A DNA stretch of 25,711 nucleotides from an archaeon (lineage in GTDB: Archaea > Asgardarchaeota > Hermodarchaeia > Hermodarchaeales > Hermodarchaeaceae), in the NCBI GenBank assembly GCA_016550425.1, contig JABXGS010000199.1, forward strand, positions 1 through 25,711, read 5' to 3'. The position numbers and the translations under genes were made by a program. Below, piece after piece: positions 1 through 8,383 of this stretch (its first letter is position 1; each line of letters begins with the position of its first letter). The notes under the pieces were generated by a model. The model did not search any database, was not told the DNA's origin, and saw nothing but the letters and a program-made list of their open reading frames with translations.

Positions 1-2
1 AT

Positions 3-713
3 TATTCCCTCATCATTCAGGATTTTGATGGAGTGGCAACCGAGTCCCAAATCAATTATTCACCAAACACTGGTTTAACCATTTTAGCTTTCTTGGCAAA
101 TCCAATTGTGAGTTTTATTCTACTTCAAGTAGGAATTTGGGGCTTCATCTTCGCCTTGAATGCCCCAGGACATGCTGGCGAAATAATTAGCATTATCTGC
201 ATTGTGCTAGCCTTAGTCGGACTAGGCATAATTGGTATCTCCATTGCAGGAATAGTCCTTATGGTTTTGGGTCTGGTGATGCTCATCATCGAGGCAAAAA
301 CCGATATAGGATTTGCTGGAATGGCAGGAGTTGTTGGGATTGCCTGTTTTGTATTGGGAGGCATCTTTTTCTTACCACCCAGCCAATGGCTTATTCCAAC
401 CCAACTCATGTGGCTATTTCAGGGAGTTGCTGCAGCGACTGCAATGATTTTTTCAGCATTGTTTGGCTACGCGGTCTATAAAGCGACAGAAGCACGACGC
501 CTAACCAGTGATTTTGATCCAAGCACAGTTATAGGAAGCCGTGGCATTGCAGAAACAAATCTAGACCCAGTGGGTCGGGTTCGGGCTCTTGGTGAAAGTT
601 GGATGGCAGAAGTAGAGAAGGGTGTTATTAAAGCAGGTGAATCCATTGAAGTAGTGCGCCTGGATGGAATTCGCCTAATAGTCAAGAAATCAGACATCCC
701 TGACGAATTCTAA
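3..713 (+). CDS. NfeD family membrane protein, C-terminal part (5' end outside window)
   Basis: Four or so hydrophobic segments are followed by a soluble C-terminal domain carrying the NfeD OB-fold signature (GSRGIAETNLDPVGRVRA, then a G-ES-EVVRLDG-RLIVKK stretch). NfeD proteins partner with stomatin/SPFH proteins in membrane quality control. The reading frame stays open to the left window edge. The stretch FLANPIVSFILL followed by an APG loop resembles the part of long-form NfeD that comes just after its ClpP-like serine protease domain. I therefore think this is a 5'-truncated long NfeD whose protease domain lies upstream. The alternative is a 226-residue protein starting at the GTG at 33, but no well-spaced ribosome binding site precedes that codon. 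A stomatin-like gene would be expected nearby, outside the window. The family call is firm; the partial status is inferred. The 3' end nearly abuts the convergent transporter gene. Confidence 0.82.
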   Translation, partial: YSLIIQDFDGVATESQINYSPNTGLTILAFLANPIVSFILLQVGIWGFIFALNAPGHAGEIISIICIVLALVGLGIIGISIAGIVLMVLGLVMLIIEAKTDIGFAGMAGVVGIACFVLGGIFFLPPSQWLIPTQLMWLFQGVAAATAMIFSALFGYAVYKATEARRLTSDFDPSTVIGSRGIAETNLDPVGRVRALGESWMAEVEKGVIKAGESIEVVRLDGIRLIVKKSDIPDEF

Positions 714-724
714 TAGGAAATTGC

Positions 725-2152
725 TTAAGGCATTTCTGAAGGCACGGGAGAAGACTCTTCGGTAGTAAGTACTTCTTCATCGATAGTAACGGGTTTCTTC
801 GGAACTTTTTGAAGTCCTAAAGTTAAGATGAGAACACCTACAAGACTCACAATACCCAAGCCGCATAACACAGCTGGGGGCCCATAGGCAATTAATATTG
901 GAATAAAGAAAAGAAATTGAGGAACAGCCATGAGGAGCGTGAGGGTTGGAATCAACGAGTAAATACCATTTCTGATTTCATCCGGGATGAGATCCAGCAT
1001 GAGTCGCTGGTTGAGAATATTCGAGAAGGCTGTAAAGATACCGGATAGAATAAATCCAGCACAGATTAGCAGCGTCGATAGTTGGATGTACATGAATGGA
1101 AAGGGAATGAATAATCCAAGCGGGGGCATGAAAAAGTAGATGACAGCAAAGACGAAATAGAACAGAGGACCACAGGTTTGCAGTATTCTTGAACGTGGAA
1201 TCCATTTCGCTGGAAACAGATTTCGGGTCCAAATCCCTGCCCGCTCAATCCAGAGCACACTAAAACCGAATAAAAGAGTGCGGAATATAGCGATCGCCAC
1301 AATGTTCTGCCCTAAATACTGGTAGTAAATGAGAAAAAGAATCATGTCAGCCCACACAACCACTGTACTATTTATGATCACAGTGCCTATGAGAAAAAAC
1401 GATACCAGGCGAGATGACACGCTAAATTTGAGCCCAGACTTTAGAATTGAAAAGTAGCTTCGAATCGAACGCTTAGGTCTATTCGCAATCACTTCAGGAA
1501 AATCGCGGAACAGAAATAATGCACTAAAACACAATAGCCCACAGAGAACTGCTTGAAGAAGAAATACTCCTGTAGGTTGTACTAGTACCGCCAATACAGC
1601 GCCAGGGATTAGAACTACAGTAGATGCAATCTGAAAAAGCATACCCATCCGTCCCTGGGCCTTACTGTAGGCTTTTCGTTTTGGATCCTTTGCAGCCACT
1701 CGATAATTATTATCGAACCAAGCAGCTAGTGCACCTGAATTAAATGCTGCTGCAACGGCTGTAACGACGTAGACCAAAGTGTAAAACCAAAAGTATGGAA
1801 AAAAAACACCAAAGGCCGTTAGAAAGAAAACAAGCCCAAAACATGCATAGGAAATTGCCAATATCCATCGTTGACCAATCCAATCTCCAATTCCACCGGT
1901 TGGATAATCCACAACTACTTGGATTGCCATGGAAATCGCGGCTAGAACCCCAACGAGAGCAAACCCTATCACGATATCAGTGGGGGAGAGGAGTAAGGCG
2001 ACAAATATTGCATAAAAGGTTGAAGACATGGAAAATGCGAGTGCCGCAAGGGGCATCCAGGCTGAAACGACTTTAGCGAGGTAAAGGACGCGTTTGGATT
2101 CCTCTTCCAAGCCAAAGAACTTGGCAACCCGGCTTGTCACGATTTCAACCAT
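725..2152 (-). CDS. MFS-type membrane transporter
   Basis: A 475-residue protein with about twelve hydrophobic segments, the usual length and topology of the major facilitator superfamily. The clearest signature is the loop between TM2 and TM3 near residues 82-96 (DYPTGGIGDWIGQRW), which matches MFS motif A (G-x-x-x-D-x-x-G-x-R). The middle of the protein has a basic cytoplasmic loop around residues 225-235, as expected between the two six-helix halves. The C-terminal tail is acidic and polar. The substrate cannot be read from the sequence. The gene is convergent with the NfeD gene (11-base gap) and divergent from the endonuclease IV gene, so it is probably transcribed alone. The ATG at 2152 is the only good start before the first helix. 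Confidence 0.85.
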   Translation of the reverse strand: MVEIVTSRVAKFFGLEEESKRVLYLAKVVSAWMPLAALAFSMSSTFYAIFVALLLSPTDIVIGFALVGVLAAISMAIQVVVDYPTGGIGDWIGQRWILAISYACFGLVFFLTAFGVFFPYFWFYTLVYVVTAVAAAFNSGALAAWFDNNYRVAAKDPKRKAYSKAQGRMGMLFQIASTVVLIPGAVLAVLVQPTGVFLLQAVLCGLLCFSALFLFRDFPEVIANRPKRSIRSYFSILKSGLKFSVSSRLVSFFLIGTVIINSTVVVWADMILFLIYYQYLGQNIVAIAIFRTLLFGFSVLWIERAGIWTRNLFPAKWIPRSRILQTCGPLFYFVFAVIYFFMPPLGLFIPFPFMYIQLSTLLICAGFILSGIFTAFSNILNQRLMLDLIPDEIRNGIYSLIPTLTLLMAVPQFLFFIPILIAYGPPAVLCGLGIVSLVGVLILTLGLQKVPKKPVTIDEEVLTTEESSPVPSEMP

Positions 2153-2263
2153 CCACTGTTGGTTCCCTCTTGAACCGAATTGGCTCTACTGCTTTTCTTA
2201 CTATTGAAAAGGCTTGCTCTGAATCAGTTTTTATGCTGTTTCAACTAATAGTACGCAGTAGAC

Positions 2264-3130
2264 GTGTTAGGGCGTGTAAGACGAGTGGGACTCTTAGGTT
2301 GCCATGTGTCTATTGCGGGTGGGGTTCAGAACGCCCCACAACAGGGACATGAGCTTGGTTGTGAAATAATTCAAATTTTTACACGAAACCCAAACCAGTG
2401 GAAGTCCAAACCCCTTGCTGAGGAAAGTGCTGAAGAATTCAAAAAACGAATTAATACTTTCAATATTCATAGTGTGATGACACATTCAATTTATTTGATC
2501 AATATGGCGAGTGCAGAACGAAATCTTCGTAAACGTTCAGAAACAGCATTTCTCAATGAGATGGATCGCTGTGAAGTCCTCAATATTCCCTATCTTGTAT
2601 TTCATCCTGGTTCGTTTCGAAATTCTACTGAAAGAAGAGGAATTCGTCGCTTAGTTAATAGCCTTAATCGGTTACTTCACCAACGGGCAGATCAACAAGT
2701 CCAGTTACTCATTGAAAATACAGCTGGCGCTGGTTCATTACTTGGCAGTCAATTCGAACAAATTGCTGAAATCCGAGAACATGTAAACTTTCCAAAGCGC
2801 ATCCATGTCTGCCTTGATACGGCACATGCCTTTGCCGCAGGTTATGATTTAAGCACCCCCGAAGGGTATCACGAGACGCTGGATGAATTCAATTCGATTA
2901 TAGGATTAGAACATCTGAACGCATTTCACCTCAATGATTCTAAAAGCGAGTTAGCAAGCCATCGTGATCGCCATGAAAATATCGGATTTGGACGTATTGG
3001 TAAGGCTGTGTTTGCTGAAATTGTCAATGATGCCCGATTCCGTTTAACCCCAATGGCTCTTGAAACACCTGGAGGGGAAGAGTGGTTCCGGAGAAATCTT
3101 CAATTACTCTATCAGCTCAGGAATTGGTAG
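2264..3130 (+). CDS. nfo: Endonuclease IV, AP endonuclease (base excision repair)
   Basis: Cuts DNA 5' to abasic sites and trims 3'-blocking groups in base excision repair, using a three-metal zinc centre in a TIM barrel. The family ligands appear in order: H in MTHSIY, H in FHPGS, E in IENTAG, D and H in CLDTAH, H in FHLNDS, D and H in DRHENIG, and E in ETPGG. The N-terminal GCHVSIAGG and RNPNQW motifs are also typical. The length of about 288 residues matches the usual 280-285, so the enzyme looks complete and active. The start is uncertain. GTG at 2264 could be a leaderless start about 30 bases after a TATA-like TTTTTATG (2228-2235). GTG at 2285 gives an N-terminus (MGLLGCHVS) that aligns better with bacterial homologues. 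The gene diverges from the transporter and converges with a HEAT-repeat gene. Confidence 0.95.
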   Translation: MLGRVRRVGLLGCHVSIAGGVQNAPQQGHELGCEIIQIFTRNPNQWKSKPLAEESAEEFKKRINTFNIHSVMTHSIYLINMASAERNLRKRSETAFLNEMDRCEVLNIPYLVFHPGSFRNSTERRGIRRLVNSLNRLLHQRADQQVQLLIENTAGAGSLLGSQFEQIAEIREHVNFPKRIHVCLDTAHAFAAGYDLSTPEGYHETLDEFNSIIGLEHLNAFHLNDSKSELASHRDRHENIGFGRIGKAVFAEIVNDARFRLTPMALETPGGEEWFRRNLQLLYQLRNW

Positions 3131-3169
3131 CAAGTTCTTGTGTTCTATGTTCCTGTATAAACGAACTTG
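3131..3169. terminator. Inverted repeat between convergent genes
   Basis: CAAGTTC (3131-3137) and GAACTTG (3163-3169) form a perfect 7-bp inverted repeat with a 25-base loop. It begins directly after the endonuclease IV stop codon and lies 20 bases from the end of the convergent HEAT-repeat gene. Position suggests transcript ending or 3'-end protection. No T-run follows on either strand, so the terminator call is weak. Confidence 0.3.
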
Positions 3170-3188
3170 TTAGATCCGGGGGGTTTGG

Positions 3189-4526
3189 CTAAGATGAATC
3201 TGAAATGTTTTCTTCATTGATGAGTTTGGGCTCTTCGAGTGGTTCACCAAGGGCTTTTAGTATAGTTTCCGCATGATGGCGTACCGCTTTGGCTGGGTCG
3301 TCCAAGGCTCGCCGAAGTTGTGGGGCCAAGGGGCGAGCTTTTTCACCGAGGAATGAAATACCCCGAACGGCCATCACTCTCACCAAGGTGTTCTTATCCC
3401 CCAACATACGAACATATGCTTGCATGGCGGGTTCACCAGCCGGTCCCATGTCCTCTAAAATCTCTAATGCTTCCATTTTCACATAAAGGTCGCCATTTTT
3501 CGCGGCCGTGAGAATAGGTCGAAGCAGTGCGAGAGGATCGTATTCCATGCGATATAATGCATGTGAACAGATGATGGAAATGATGGGATGATTGCTTTTT
3601 AGCGCTTCAATCAGATCGGGAATGGCTTCGTTTGCTGATTTTCCATGATAGCTTAAATGTTGGGCACATTGAAGGGCAAGAATAGGATTCAGGTCTCGTA
3701 AACCACTAATTAGCAATTCGATGGCATCCTCAACCTCTTCCCCTAAATCCTCTAAAGTAAGGAGTGCTGCCGTTTGAACTGATGACGAGGAATCATCCAA
3801 TAATTTCTTCAATGCTTTCAGTGTTTTGTTTTTAGCTTCTTTCTTTCCAAGAATTCGTCCAGTAGCTAGTGCAGAACAGATTCGAATATCCTCTGATTCA
3901 CTGTTTAATTGATTCACCAATGGAGGGATAGCTTCAATTGCTGGAGTCCCGATACGTGCTAGGGCACAAATCACTTGACCCTGCACGACAGGTTCTGGAT
4001 CATCAATATAACTAGTAAGCGTCGGAATTGCCTCCACAGCACGTGGACCAAGATGGCGAAGAATCGCAGCAGCTTTTGCTCGAATATCAGCGTCACTTTC
4101 GGTGAAAAGCTGGGAGACATAGGGAACGACTTTGGAGCCTCCTGAGGCAAGTTGTTGGGCTGCATCGTTGCGTTTGCGTTTCTTAGTTTGCATTATACGA
4201 ATTAGGTCCGCGATTTCAGCCTCAGCGAATTCTGTTTCTGTAACGATGGGTTCTTCAGGCATGGCAATGAAATCAACAGACACCAGCCAGCTATCAATTT
4301 CAGGGAAGAGAAAATCAATGCCTAAACTGGTTTTGTATTCATACCGCTTTATCAAACGGTGTAAATAGAATTGAGCAATACAGCCTACTACGGTCATTGC
4401 TCCACCTGCAATCATAATAAAGAGAAAATAGGGAGGAAAAAGAACCGCTGTGAAAAGTATGACAAATCCAATGCAGAGGATGTAACGTGAATACTTCAGA
4501 ATAGGTGAAACTTCTATTGGATACAT
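3189..4526 (-). CDS. Membrane-anchored HEAT-repeat protein
   Basis: A 445-residue protein with two N-terminal transmembrane helices (about residues 13-30 and 33-55), a short linker with a basic patch (KKRKR near 115), and a long run of helical HEAT/PBS-lyase-like repeats from about 120 to 428. Around eight units are recognisable by spacing and by recurring A-A--L--LG, A-P-L---L and DP--VR-- elements. Such solenoids are protein-binding scaffolds; no catalytic residues are visible. The short hairpin-like topology places the repeats on the cytoplasmic side. The start is well supported: GGAGG at 4537-4541 lies 10 bases before the ATG, with a TATA box further upstream. It is probably monocistronic. 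The partner protein is unknown; a second, smaller HEAT protein lies at 7783. Confidence 0.85.
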   Translation of the reverse strand: MYPIEVSPILKYSRYILCIGFVILFTAVLFPPYFLFIMIAGGAMTVVGCIAQFYLHRLIKRYEYKTSLGIDFLFPEIDSWLVSVDFIAMPEEPIVTETEFAEAEIADLIRIMQTKKRKRNDAAQQLASGGSKVVPYVSQLFTESDADIRAKAAAILRHLGPRAVEAIPTLTSYIDDPEPVVQGQVICALARIGTPAIEAIPPLVNQLNSESEDIRICSALATGRILGKKEAKNKTLKALKKLLDDSSSSVQTAALLTLEDLGEEVEDAIELLISGLRDLNPILALQCAQHLSYHGKSANEAIPDLIEALKSNHPIISIICSHALYRMEYDPLALLRPILTAAKNGDLYVKMEALEILEDMGPAGEPAMQAYVRMLGDKNTLVRVMAVRGISFLGEKARPLAPQLRRALDDPAKAVRHHAETILKALGEPLEEPKLINEENISDSS

Positions 4527-4570
4527 TTTAGAGGAGCCTCCATTTATGTGTGCAAGGAGCGCGGAAAGCC

Positions 4571-4580
4571 CTATTTAAAC
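4571..4580 (-). promoter_or_regulatory. TATA box of HEAT-repeat gene
   Basis: On the minus strand this reads GTTTAAATAG, about 45 bases before the ATG at 4526. With an archaeal TATA-to-start-site distance near 25 bases, the transcript would begin around 4550 and include the GGAGG ribosome binding site at 4537-4541. Confidence 0.5.
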
Positions 4581-4779
4581 ATAACTCTATTGGAATACAA
4601 GTTTTTAACATCGTTTCTTTCACCTCCAAGTGTAAAATTGTTACAGGCCAACCAATTGAATTCTAGATTCTAAGCATGAGCCAACGTGATTTTTTACGAT
4701 ATTTACAAACTAACACAAGAAGAAGAACCAAAACAAGAAGCTAGTTCACTGAAACACAATATATTCCATTAAGAAGAAA

Positions 4780-5109
4780 TTATGTCTTCTCTATGAAATC
4801 CACGAGGATAATTCGAAATTCTAGGGTTTTTCCAGCCATCGGATGTGTACCCTTTTTACCATAGGCTTGTTCTGGGGAGAGGGTCACTGTTTTTTCTTCC
4901 CCTGGTTTCATACCAACAATAGCATCGTTGAACCCCTTGATCACTTGACCAGCACCCAAAGTGACAGTCAGGGGTTTGTAATCTCGTCCTTTGTTGAAGA
5001 TGCCCGCTCGTATCGCTTCCTTTTCTAAAGAGGTATCAAACACTTTTCCACCGGGGAATTTTCCAAGATAGTGGACACGCACGGTATCACCATTTTTTGC
5101 TTCATCCAT
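4780..5109 (-). CDS. FKBP-type peptidyl-prolyl cis-trans isomerase, single domain
   Basis: A 109-residue FKBP that should catalyse cis-trans isomerisation of prolyl bonds and assist protein folding in the cytoplasm. No signal peptide is present. Visible FKBP elements are VRVHYLGK (Y14), the active-site pair F24-D25 in KVFDTS, QVIKGF (V56, I57, F60; F sits where FKBP12 has W), a VGMKPGEEKTV loop and AYG (Y83). The insert between FDTS and LGAGQ (residues 28-49, with AGIFNKGRDY) is typical of archaeal FKBPs. The last strand, HPMAGKTLEFRI, is the sequence that follows the chaperone IF (insert-in-flap) domain in SlyD-type FKBPs. Here only four residues separate it from AYG, so the IF domain is absent. 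The gene lies 75 bases after the histidine kinase on the same strand. The ATG is preceded by AGGAAGTG at a suitable distance. Confidence 0.93.
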   Translation of the reverse strand: MDEAKNGDTVRVHYLGKFPGGKVFDTSLEKEAIRAGIFNKGRDYKPLTVTLGAGQVIKGFNDAIVGMKPGEEKTVTLSPEQAYGKKGTHPMAGKTLEFRIILVDFIEKT

Positions 5110-5170
5110 GATTATGCACTTCCTAGTTACTCATTCGTAAGTCGTTTACCTATTTGTGATTAACCCTTGT

Positions 5171-5176
5171 AAAAAA
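5171..5176 (-). terminator. Oligo-T stop signal after histidine kinase
   Basis: On the minus strand a run of six T begins 8 bases after the histidine kinase stop codon. U-rich tracts of this kind end transcripts in archaea. No hairpin accompanies it, so partial read-through into the FKBP gene is possible. Confidence 0.35.
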
Positions 5177-5184
5177 TGGCATCG

Positions 5185-7458
5185 TTAAGGGGGTTTCGAA
5201 CTACTCACAGGAAGGTATACTAAAAACACCGTACCTTTTTCGTAATGGCCTGGGACCCGGTCCTGCACGGCAACCCAGCCCCCAAAGGCTTCACTTAAAG
5301 CACGTACAACTGAAAGCCCTAATCCGGTTCCATGAGCGCTGTCCATATAGCGATTGAATAGTTGGGCTTTACGCTCAGGAGAAATTCCCCGTCCAAAGTC
5401 GATTATTTGAATTTCCCACCATGGTCTATCGCGATTTTCCAGGTGTTTTATTTTTACTTCAATCTCCTTTTTGTCATTTGAATATTCTATAGCATTGCGG
5501 ATGAGATTTTGAAAGAGGTCAACTAACAATAGATTTGCATCAGCATAGCACTGGCCCTCGCTTCGGTTACATTTCAAGGTGAAATCGTCGTCTCCCAAAG
5601 CATGGGTAACTTGGTCGAACGCCAGGGTGATATATGTCACCAAATCGAGTGGTTTGAAGGTGGTTGAAGGCATCTGTTCAACCTTTCCTAGGCGACGGAC
5701 GTTTTTGATGAGGTGATCTGCTCGTGAGAGGCTTTGATGGATCTGTTCTAATGCTTGAGCATGGATTTCTTCAGGTACATCTTCTAGCTCAATGAGTTCT
5801 AATGATGTCAAGATGGCTTGGTGATAGTTGCTGATATCATGAGCGAGAATATCGGCATAGAGGGTTGCTCGTTTTTCGGTTTCTTCTGTGGTTCTTAGGG
5901 CTCGTAAATAGGCGATACCAAAGATGATAGGGACAACCATCAATCCTCCTAAGATGAGGAATTCCGCTGCCCACCAACCCCATTCCCACATTAAGAAGAT
6001 GCTTTTCAACATACCTGGAATGATCCAAAGCATAAGAAAACTCAATCCCAAAATCTCGATAGTGATTGTGCCTCGGGATTCCTGTAAATAGTAATAACCT
6101 AGGATGCTAAAAACAAACACATTAAGAAAGCTGAAACAGATAAGAATTATTCGATCAAGTGGAGAGGCAAAGGAGGCAGGATTATTCACCAATAACCAAT
6201 TTTCAGCAGTAATGCTGATTACAAGCGCAACAACGATTCCCATGATGCCAATAACTATTCGGGCGATAGGAAGATCGGATTTCGTGGTTTTAGGTGGATG
6301 CTGTTTCCAGTAGAGCGCAGCAAGGAGCAGGACAAAGACCATCAAATATCCAACGATGTAGGGAACAAGTGATTCTTGGTAAAGTGAGAAAACGGGTCCA
6401 AGCACTAAAAGAAAGACATCAACGATAACCCAGGTCGCAAAAGCGAGCATTAAGGGAATGAAACTTCGGGTAAATTTCTGTTTCGAATACATATATAGTA
6501 GAAGGGCAATTCCTACCGATATGATTACAGCACCTGCTCGAATAAGCAGGTATAATTCATAGCTGATCATCGAAACGGAATAAAAGAACTCGAGAAAAAA
6601 TGCCACACCGAATGGTAAGATGACGAATAAATTAAGAATGAACGCGTATCGGAAGGAATTTTTTGTGCTCATTCCTGTAGATCGGAAATGGGGGATTGAA
6701 ATCCCAAGATTGAGGGATACAAAACCAAATAAAAGAAAGAGAATCGCTATGAGCCAGACTTGATACAGCGTTATTATGGAAATGAGGTAAAACGGAACTC
6801 CGAAAAGGAACAGAAAAAACGCATTAACAAGCCAGAACTCATTATAATTTTGTCGTAGCTTATCCGAGTGTACAATGAAATAGATTAGAGCTGCGGCAAT
6901 GCTAATGGTAGCAATAGTAAGATAAGTACCCATTGCATCGAGAACGAGGGGCGGAAGTAGAGGTAAGACTTCAAAATAATAGAAAGTATAGCTTGCTAAA
7001 CTACCAATTACTATGATCCCTCCGATGATCCGTGAGTCTTTAATTGAAACGGGTAAATCATGATACAATTGTAAAAAGATAGACGAAGCGATGAGTGCTA
7101 AAAAGATAATGACCTCGATGATATTACCCACAAGCCTGTAGGGCACAAGGTATGATCCTGGTGAAATGAATCCGACTATGAATAGCACTGCTGCAATGAG
7201 ATGTAAGAGTCCTAGAAATAAAAAAGCTGAATAAAGAATAACATTCGAAAGACGAAATTTTTTTCGTGAACGAAGAATAGCTACTGCACAACCTATCAGT
7301 GCAAGTAAACCAAGTAAAACTTGAATAGAGATATTCGTGTTGGGACGAGACCAGCTGATTTGGGGTAACAGGAACAGGCCAATAACAGCCATTGTGAATG
7401 TTAGGATTTGATTTATCCCAATTCGAACAGCTATTCGATTCTCTGGTTGTGCTTCCAT
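5185..7458 (-). CDS. Multi-transmembrane sensor histidine kinase
   Basis: A 757-residue protein. Residues 15-520 are almost wholly hydrophobic, with roughly fifteen transmembrane helices in two blocks. A cytoplasmic kinase core follows. The phosphoacceptor helix has H540 in ILAHDISNYHQ, a form of H-box common in archaeal kinases. The ATPase domain (about 640-750) shows the N box NLIRNAIEYS (N655), the G1 box DFGRGIS (D687) and the G2 box GTGLGLSVV (710-718). All residues for autophosphorylation appear present. No PAS, HAMP or receiver domain is seen and no response regulator gene lies nearby, so the output partner is unknown. The size of the membrane part suggests sensing of a membrane or lipophilic signal, or a transporter-like sensor; this is inference. 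The start ATG is preceded by GGGGAT nine bases upstream. The gene may be co-transcribed with the downstream FKBP gene. Confidence 0.92.
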   Translation of the reverse strand: MEAQPENRIAVRIGINQILTFTMAVIGLFLLPQISWSRPNTNISIQVLLGLLALIGCAVAILRSRKKFRLSNVILYSAFLFLGLLHLIAAVLFIVGFISPGSYLVPYRLVGNIIEVIIFLALIASSIFLQLYHDLPVSIKDSRIIGGIIVIGSLASYTFYYFEVLPLLPPLVLDAMGTYLTIATISIAAALIYFIVHSDKLRQNYNEFWLVNAFFLFLFGVPFYLISIITLYQVWLIAILFLLFGFVSLNLGISIPHFRSTGMSTKNSFRYAFILNLFVILPFGVAFFLEFFYSVSMISYELYLLIRAGAVIISVGIALLLYMYSKQKFTRSFIPLMLAFATWVIVDVFLLVLGPVFSLYQESLVPYIVGYLMVFVLLLAALYWKQHPPKTTKSDLPIARIVIGIMGIVVALVISITAENWLLVNNPASFASPLDRIILICFSFLNVFVFSILGYYYLQESRGTITIEILGLSFLMLWIIPGMLKSIFLMWEWGWWAAEFLILGGLMVVPIIFGIAYLRALRTTEETEKRATLYADILAHDISNYHQAILTSLELIELEDVPEEIHAQALEQIHQSLSRADHLIKNVRRLGKVEQMPSTTFKPLDLVTYITLAFDQVTHALGDDDFTLKCNRSEGQCYADANLLLVDLFQNLIRNAIEYSNDKKEIEVKIKHLENRDRPWWEIQIIDFGRGISPERKAQLFNRYMDSAHGTGLGLSVVRALSEAFGGWVAVQDRVPGHYEKGTVFLVYLPVSSSKPP

Positions 7459-7585
7459 GCTCGTTCTATCCCCAAAGACTGTAACCCATTAAACCGAGTT
7501 ACTATCAATCCGCAAGCAAGTTCAATAATTCTAAGTCGAGCTTTGATTCTGTCATTTTAAAGCTACTCCAAATTAGATTCTATTA

Positions 7586-7607
7586 GAGGATTTTCTACAA
7601 AATCCTC
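7586..7607. repeat. Perfect 9-bp hairpin
   Basis: GAGGATTTT (7586-7594) and AAAATCCTC (7599-7607) are exact inverse complements around a CTAC loop. The hairpin sits one base before the larger inverted repeat at 7609-7680. Confidence 0.7.
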
Positions 7608-7608
7608 A

Positions 7609-7680
7609 AAAAGGCGCTTTGAAATTCTTTACTTTCTTGAACCATCGATTTCAAAGTTTAACCTAGAAATAGCGCCTTTT
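7609..7680. repeat. Nested inverted repeats, possible structured RNA or regulatory element
   Basis: The outer arms AAAAGGCGCT (7609-7618) and AGCGCCTTTT (7671-7680) pair perfectly over 10 bp. Inside them TTGAAAT (7619-7625) pairs with ATTTCAA (7648-7654), leaving a 22-base apical loop and a 16-base bulge on the 3' side. On the minus strand the structure ends in TTTTT (7612-7608), like an intrinsic terminator, yet no minus-strand gene lies just upstream of it. The strand of any transcript is therefore unclear. Confidence 0.65.
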
Positions 7681-7782
7681 AGAAAAATTGTTGCAAAACG
7701 GTGGAGCAAATCTCACAGTCATACAGATTTTTACCCTTTCAAACCTAAGGTAATCCGATGGTAAATCTTTGAGGTTGGCATC

Positions 7783-8271
7783 GTGAGCAGCCAGAAGAAA
7801 ATTGAACAATTGGCTAAAATTCTGCAAACCCATCCTGATCCAAAAGAGCGGGCTCGTGCCGTCTTAGAACTGGGTGCCATGCGAAATGGACCTGCATATG
7901 AGGCGCTTGGCATTGCGATGCTTGACAGCTCTCCAGATGTCAGAAAAGCTGTCGTCCAATCTTTTGAGGAGGTGGGTGCAGATTGGGTGCTGGCACCAGT
8001 TCTCATTCGATTACGCAGCAATGATCCAGGGGCACGAATGGTTGCTTGTCGAGAACTAGGTCGTCTCGGTGATACTGAAGCCGTCCTTCCGCTGATTAAT
8101 CGACTAAATGATGCGAATTTTCAGGTCCGAGTTGCAGCCGCGTACGCGTTGGGCCAGCTGGGTGATACACGGGCCATTGAGCCTTTGCAGCAATTAATGC
8201 GACGGGCGTTGAACATGTCAATGCGCCAAGCCATTCAACGGTCTCTGTCATTGTTAATGCAAAAGACGTAA
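7783..8271 (+). CDS. Small soluble HEAT-repeat protein
   Basis: A 162-residue protein of helical repeats with no membrane segment. About four PBS-lyase/HEAT-like units can be traced from residue 18 to 160, marked by DPKERARAVLELG, SPDVRKAVVQSFEEVG, DPGARMVACRELGRLGD and NFQVRVAAAYALGQLGD. The LGD-x-AI/V-PL pattern is typical of the PBS-lyase HEAT subclass, which serves as a protein-interaction scaffold and, in some bacteria, in phycobilin attachment. Nothing here suggests the latter. The start is GTG at 7783, supported by GAGGTTGG five bases upstream. The gene runs in the same direction as the secreted peptidase that begins 112 bases later, but a functional link is not evident. Confidence 0.85.
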   Translation: MSSQKKIEQLAKILQTHPDPKERARAVLELGAMRNGPAYEALGIAMLDSSPDVRKAVVQSFEEVGADWVLAPVLIRLRSNDPGARMVACRELGRLGDTEAVLPLINRLNDANFQVRVAAAYALGQLGDTRAIEPLQQLMRRALNMSMRQAIQRSLSLLMQKT

Positions 8272-8383
8272 AATACCTAGACTCAGACGCCTCGGCTTAT
8301 TCGTTTCTCTGAATGCATGATTCGGAAAGCATAAAGCACGCAAAAGTAACGGGGGAGTAAAAATTCGGATTGAGTGAAGGGGG

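Larger units (their letters stand above)
7459..7782. other. 324-base divergent intergenic region with structured element
   Basis: This gap separates the minus-strand kinase from the plus-strand HEAT gene and must hold both promoters. I see no convincing protein-coding frame. The main content is the pair of inverted-repeat structures at 7586-7680, listed separately. The last 12 bases hold the GAGGTTGG ribosome binding site (7771-7778) of the downstream gene. Confidence 0.6.

Noticed and set aside
4676..4744. 22-residue frame in the gap before the HEAT gene
   Set aside because: No binding site, very short, low-complexity Arg/Thr/Lys tail; probably chance.
7609..7680. Miniature transposon (MITE) with terminal inverted repeats
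   Set aside because: No flanking target-site duplication (left CTCAA, right AGAAA) and no second copy in the window; kept only as a structured element.
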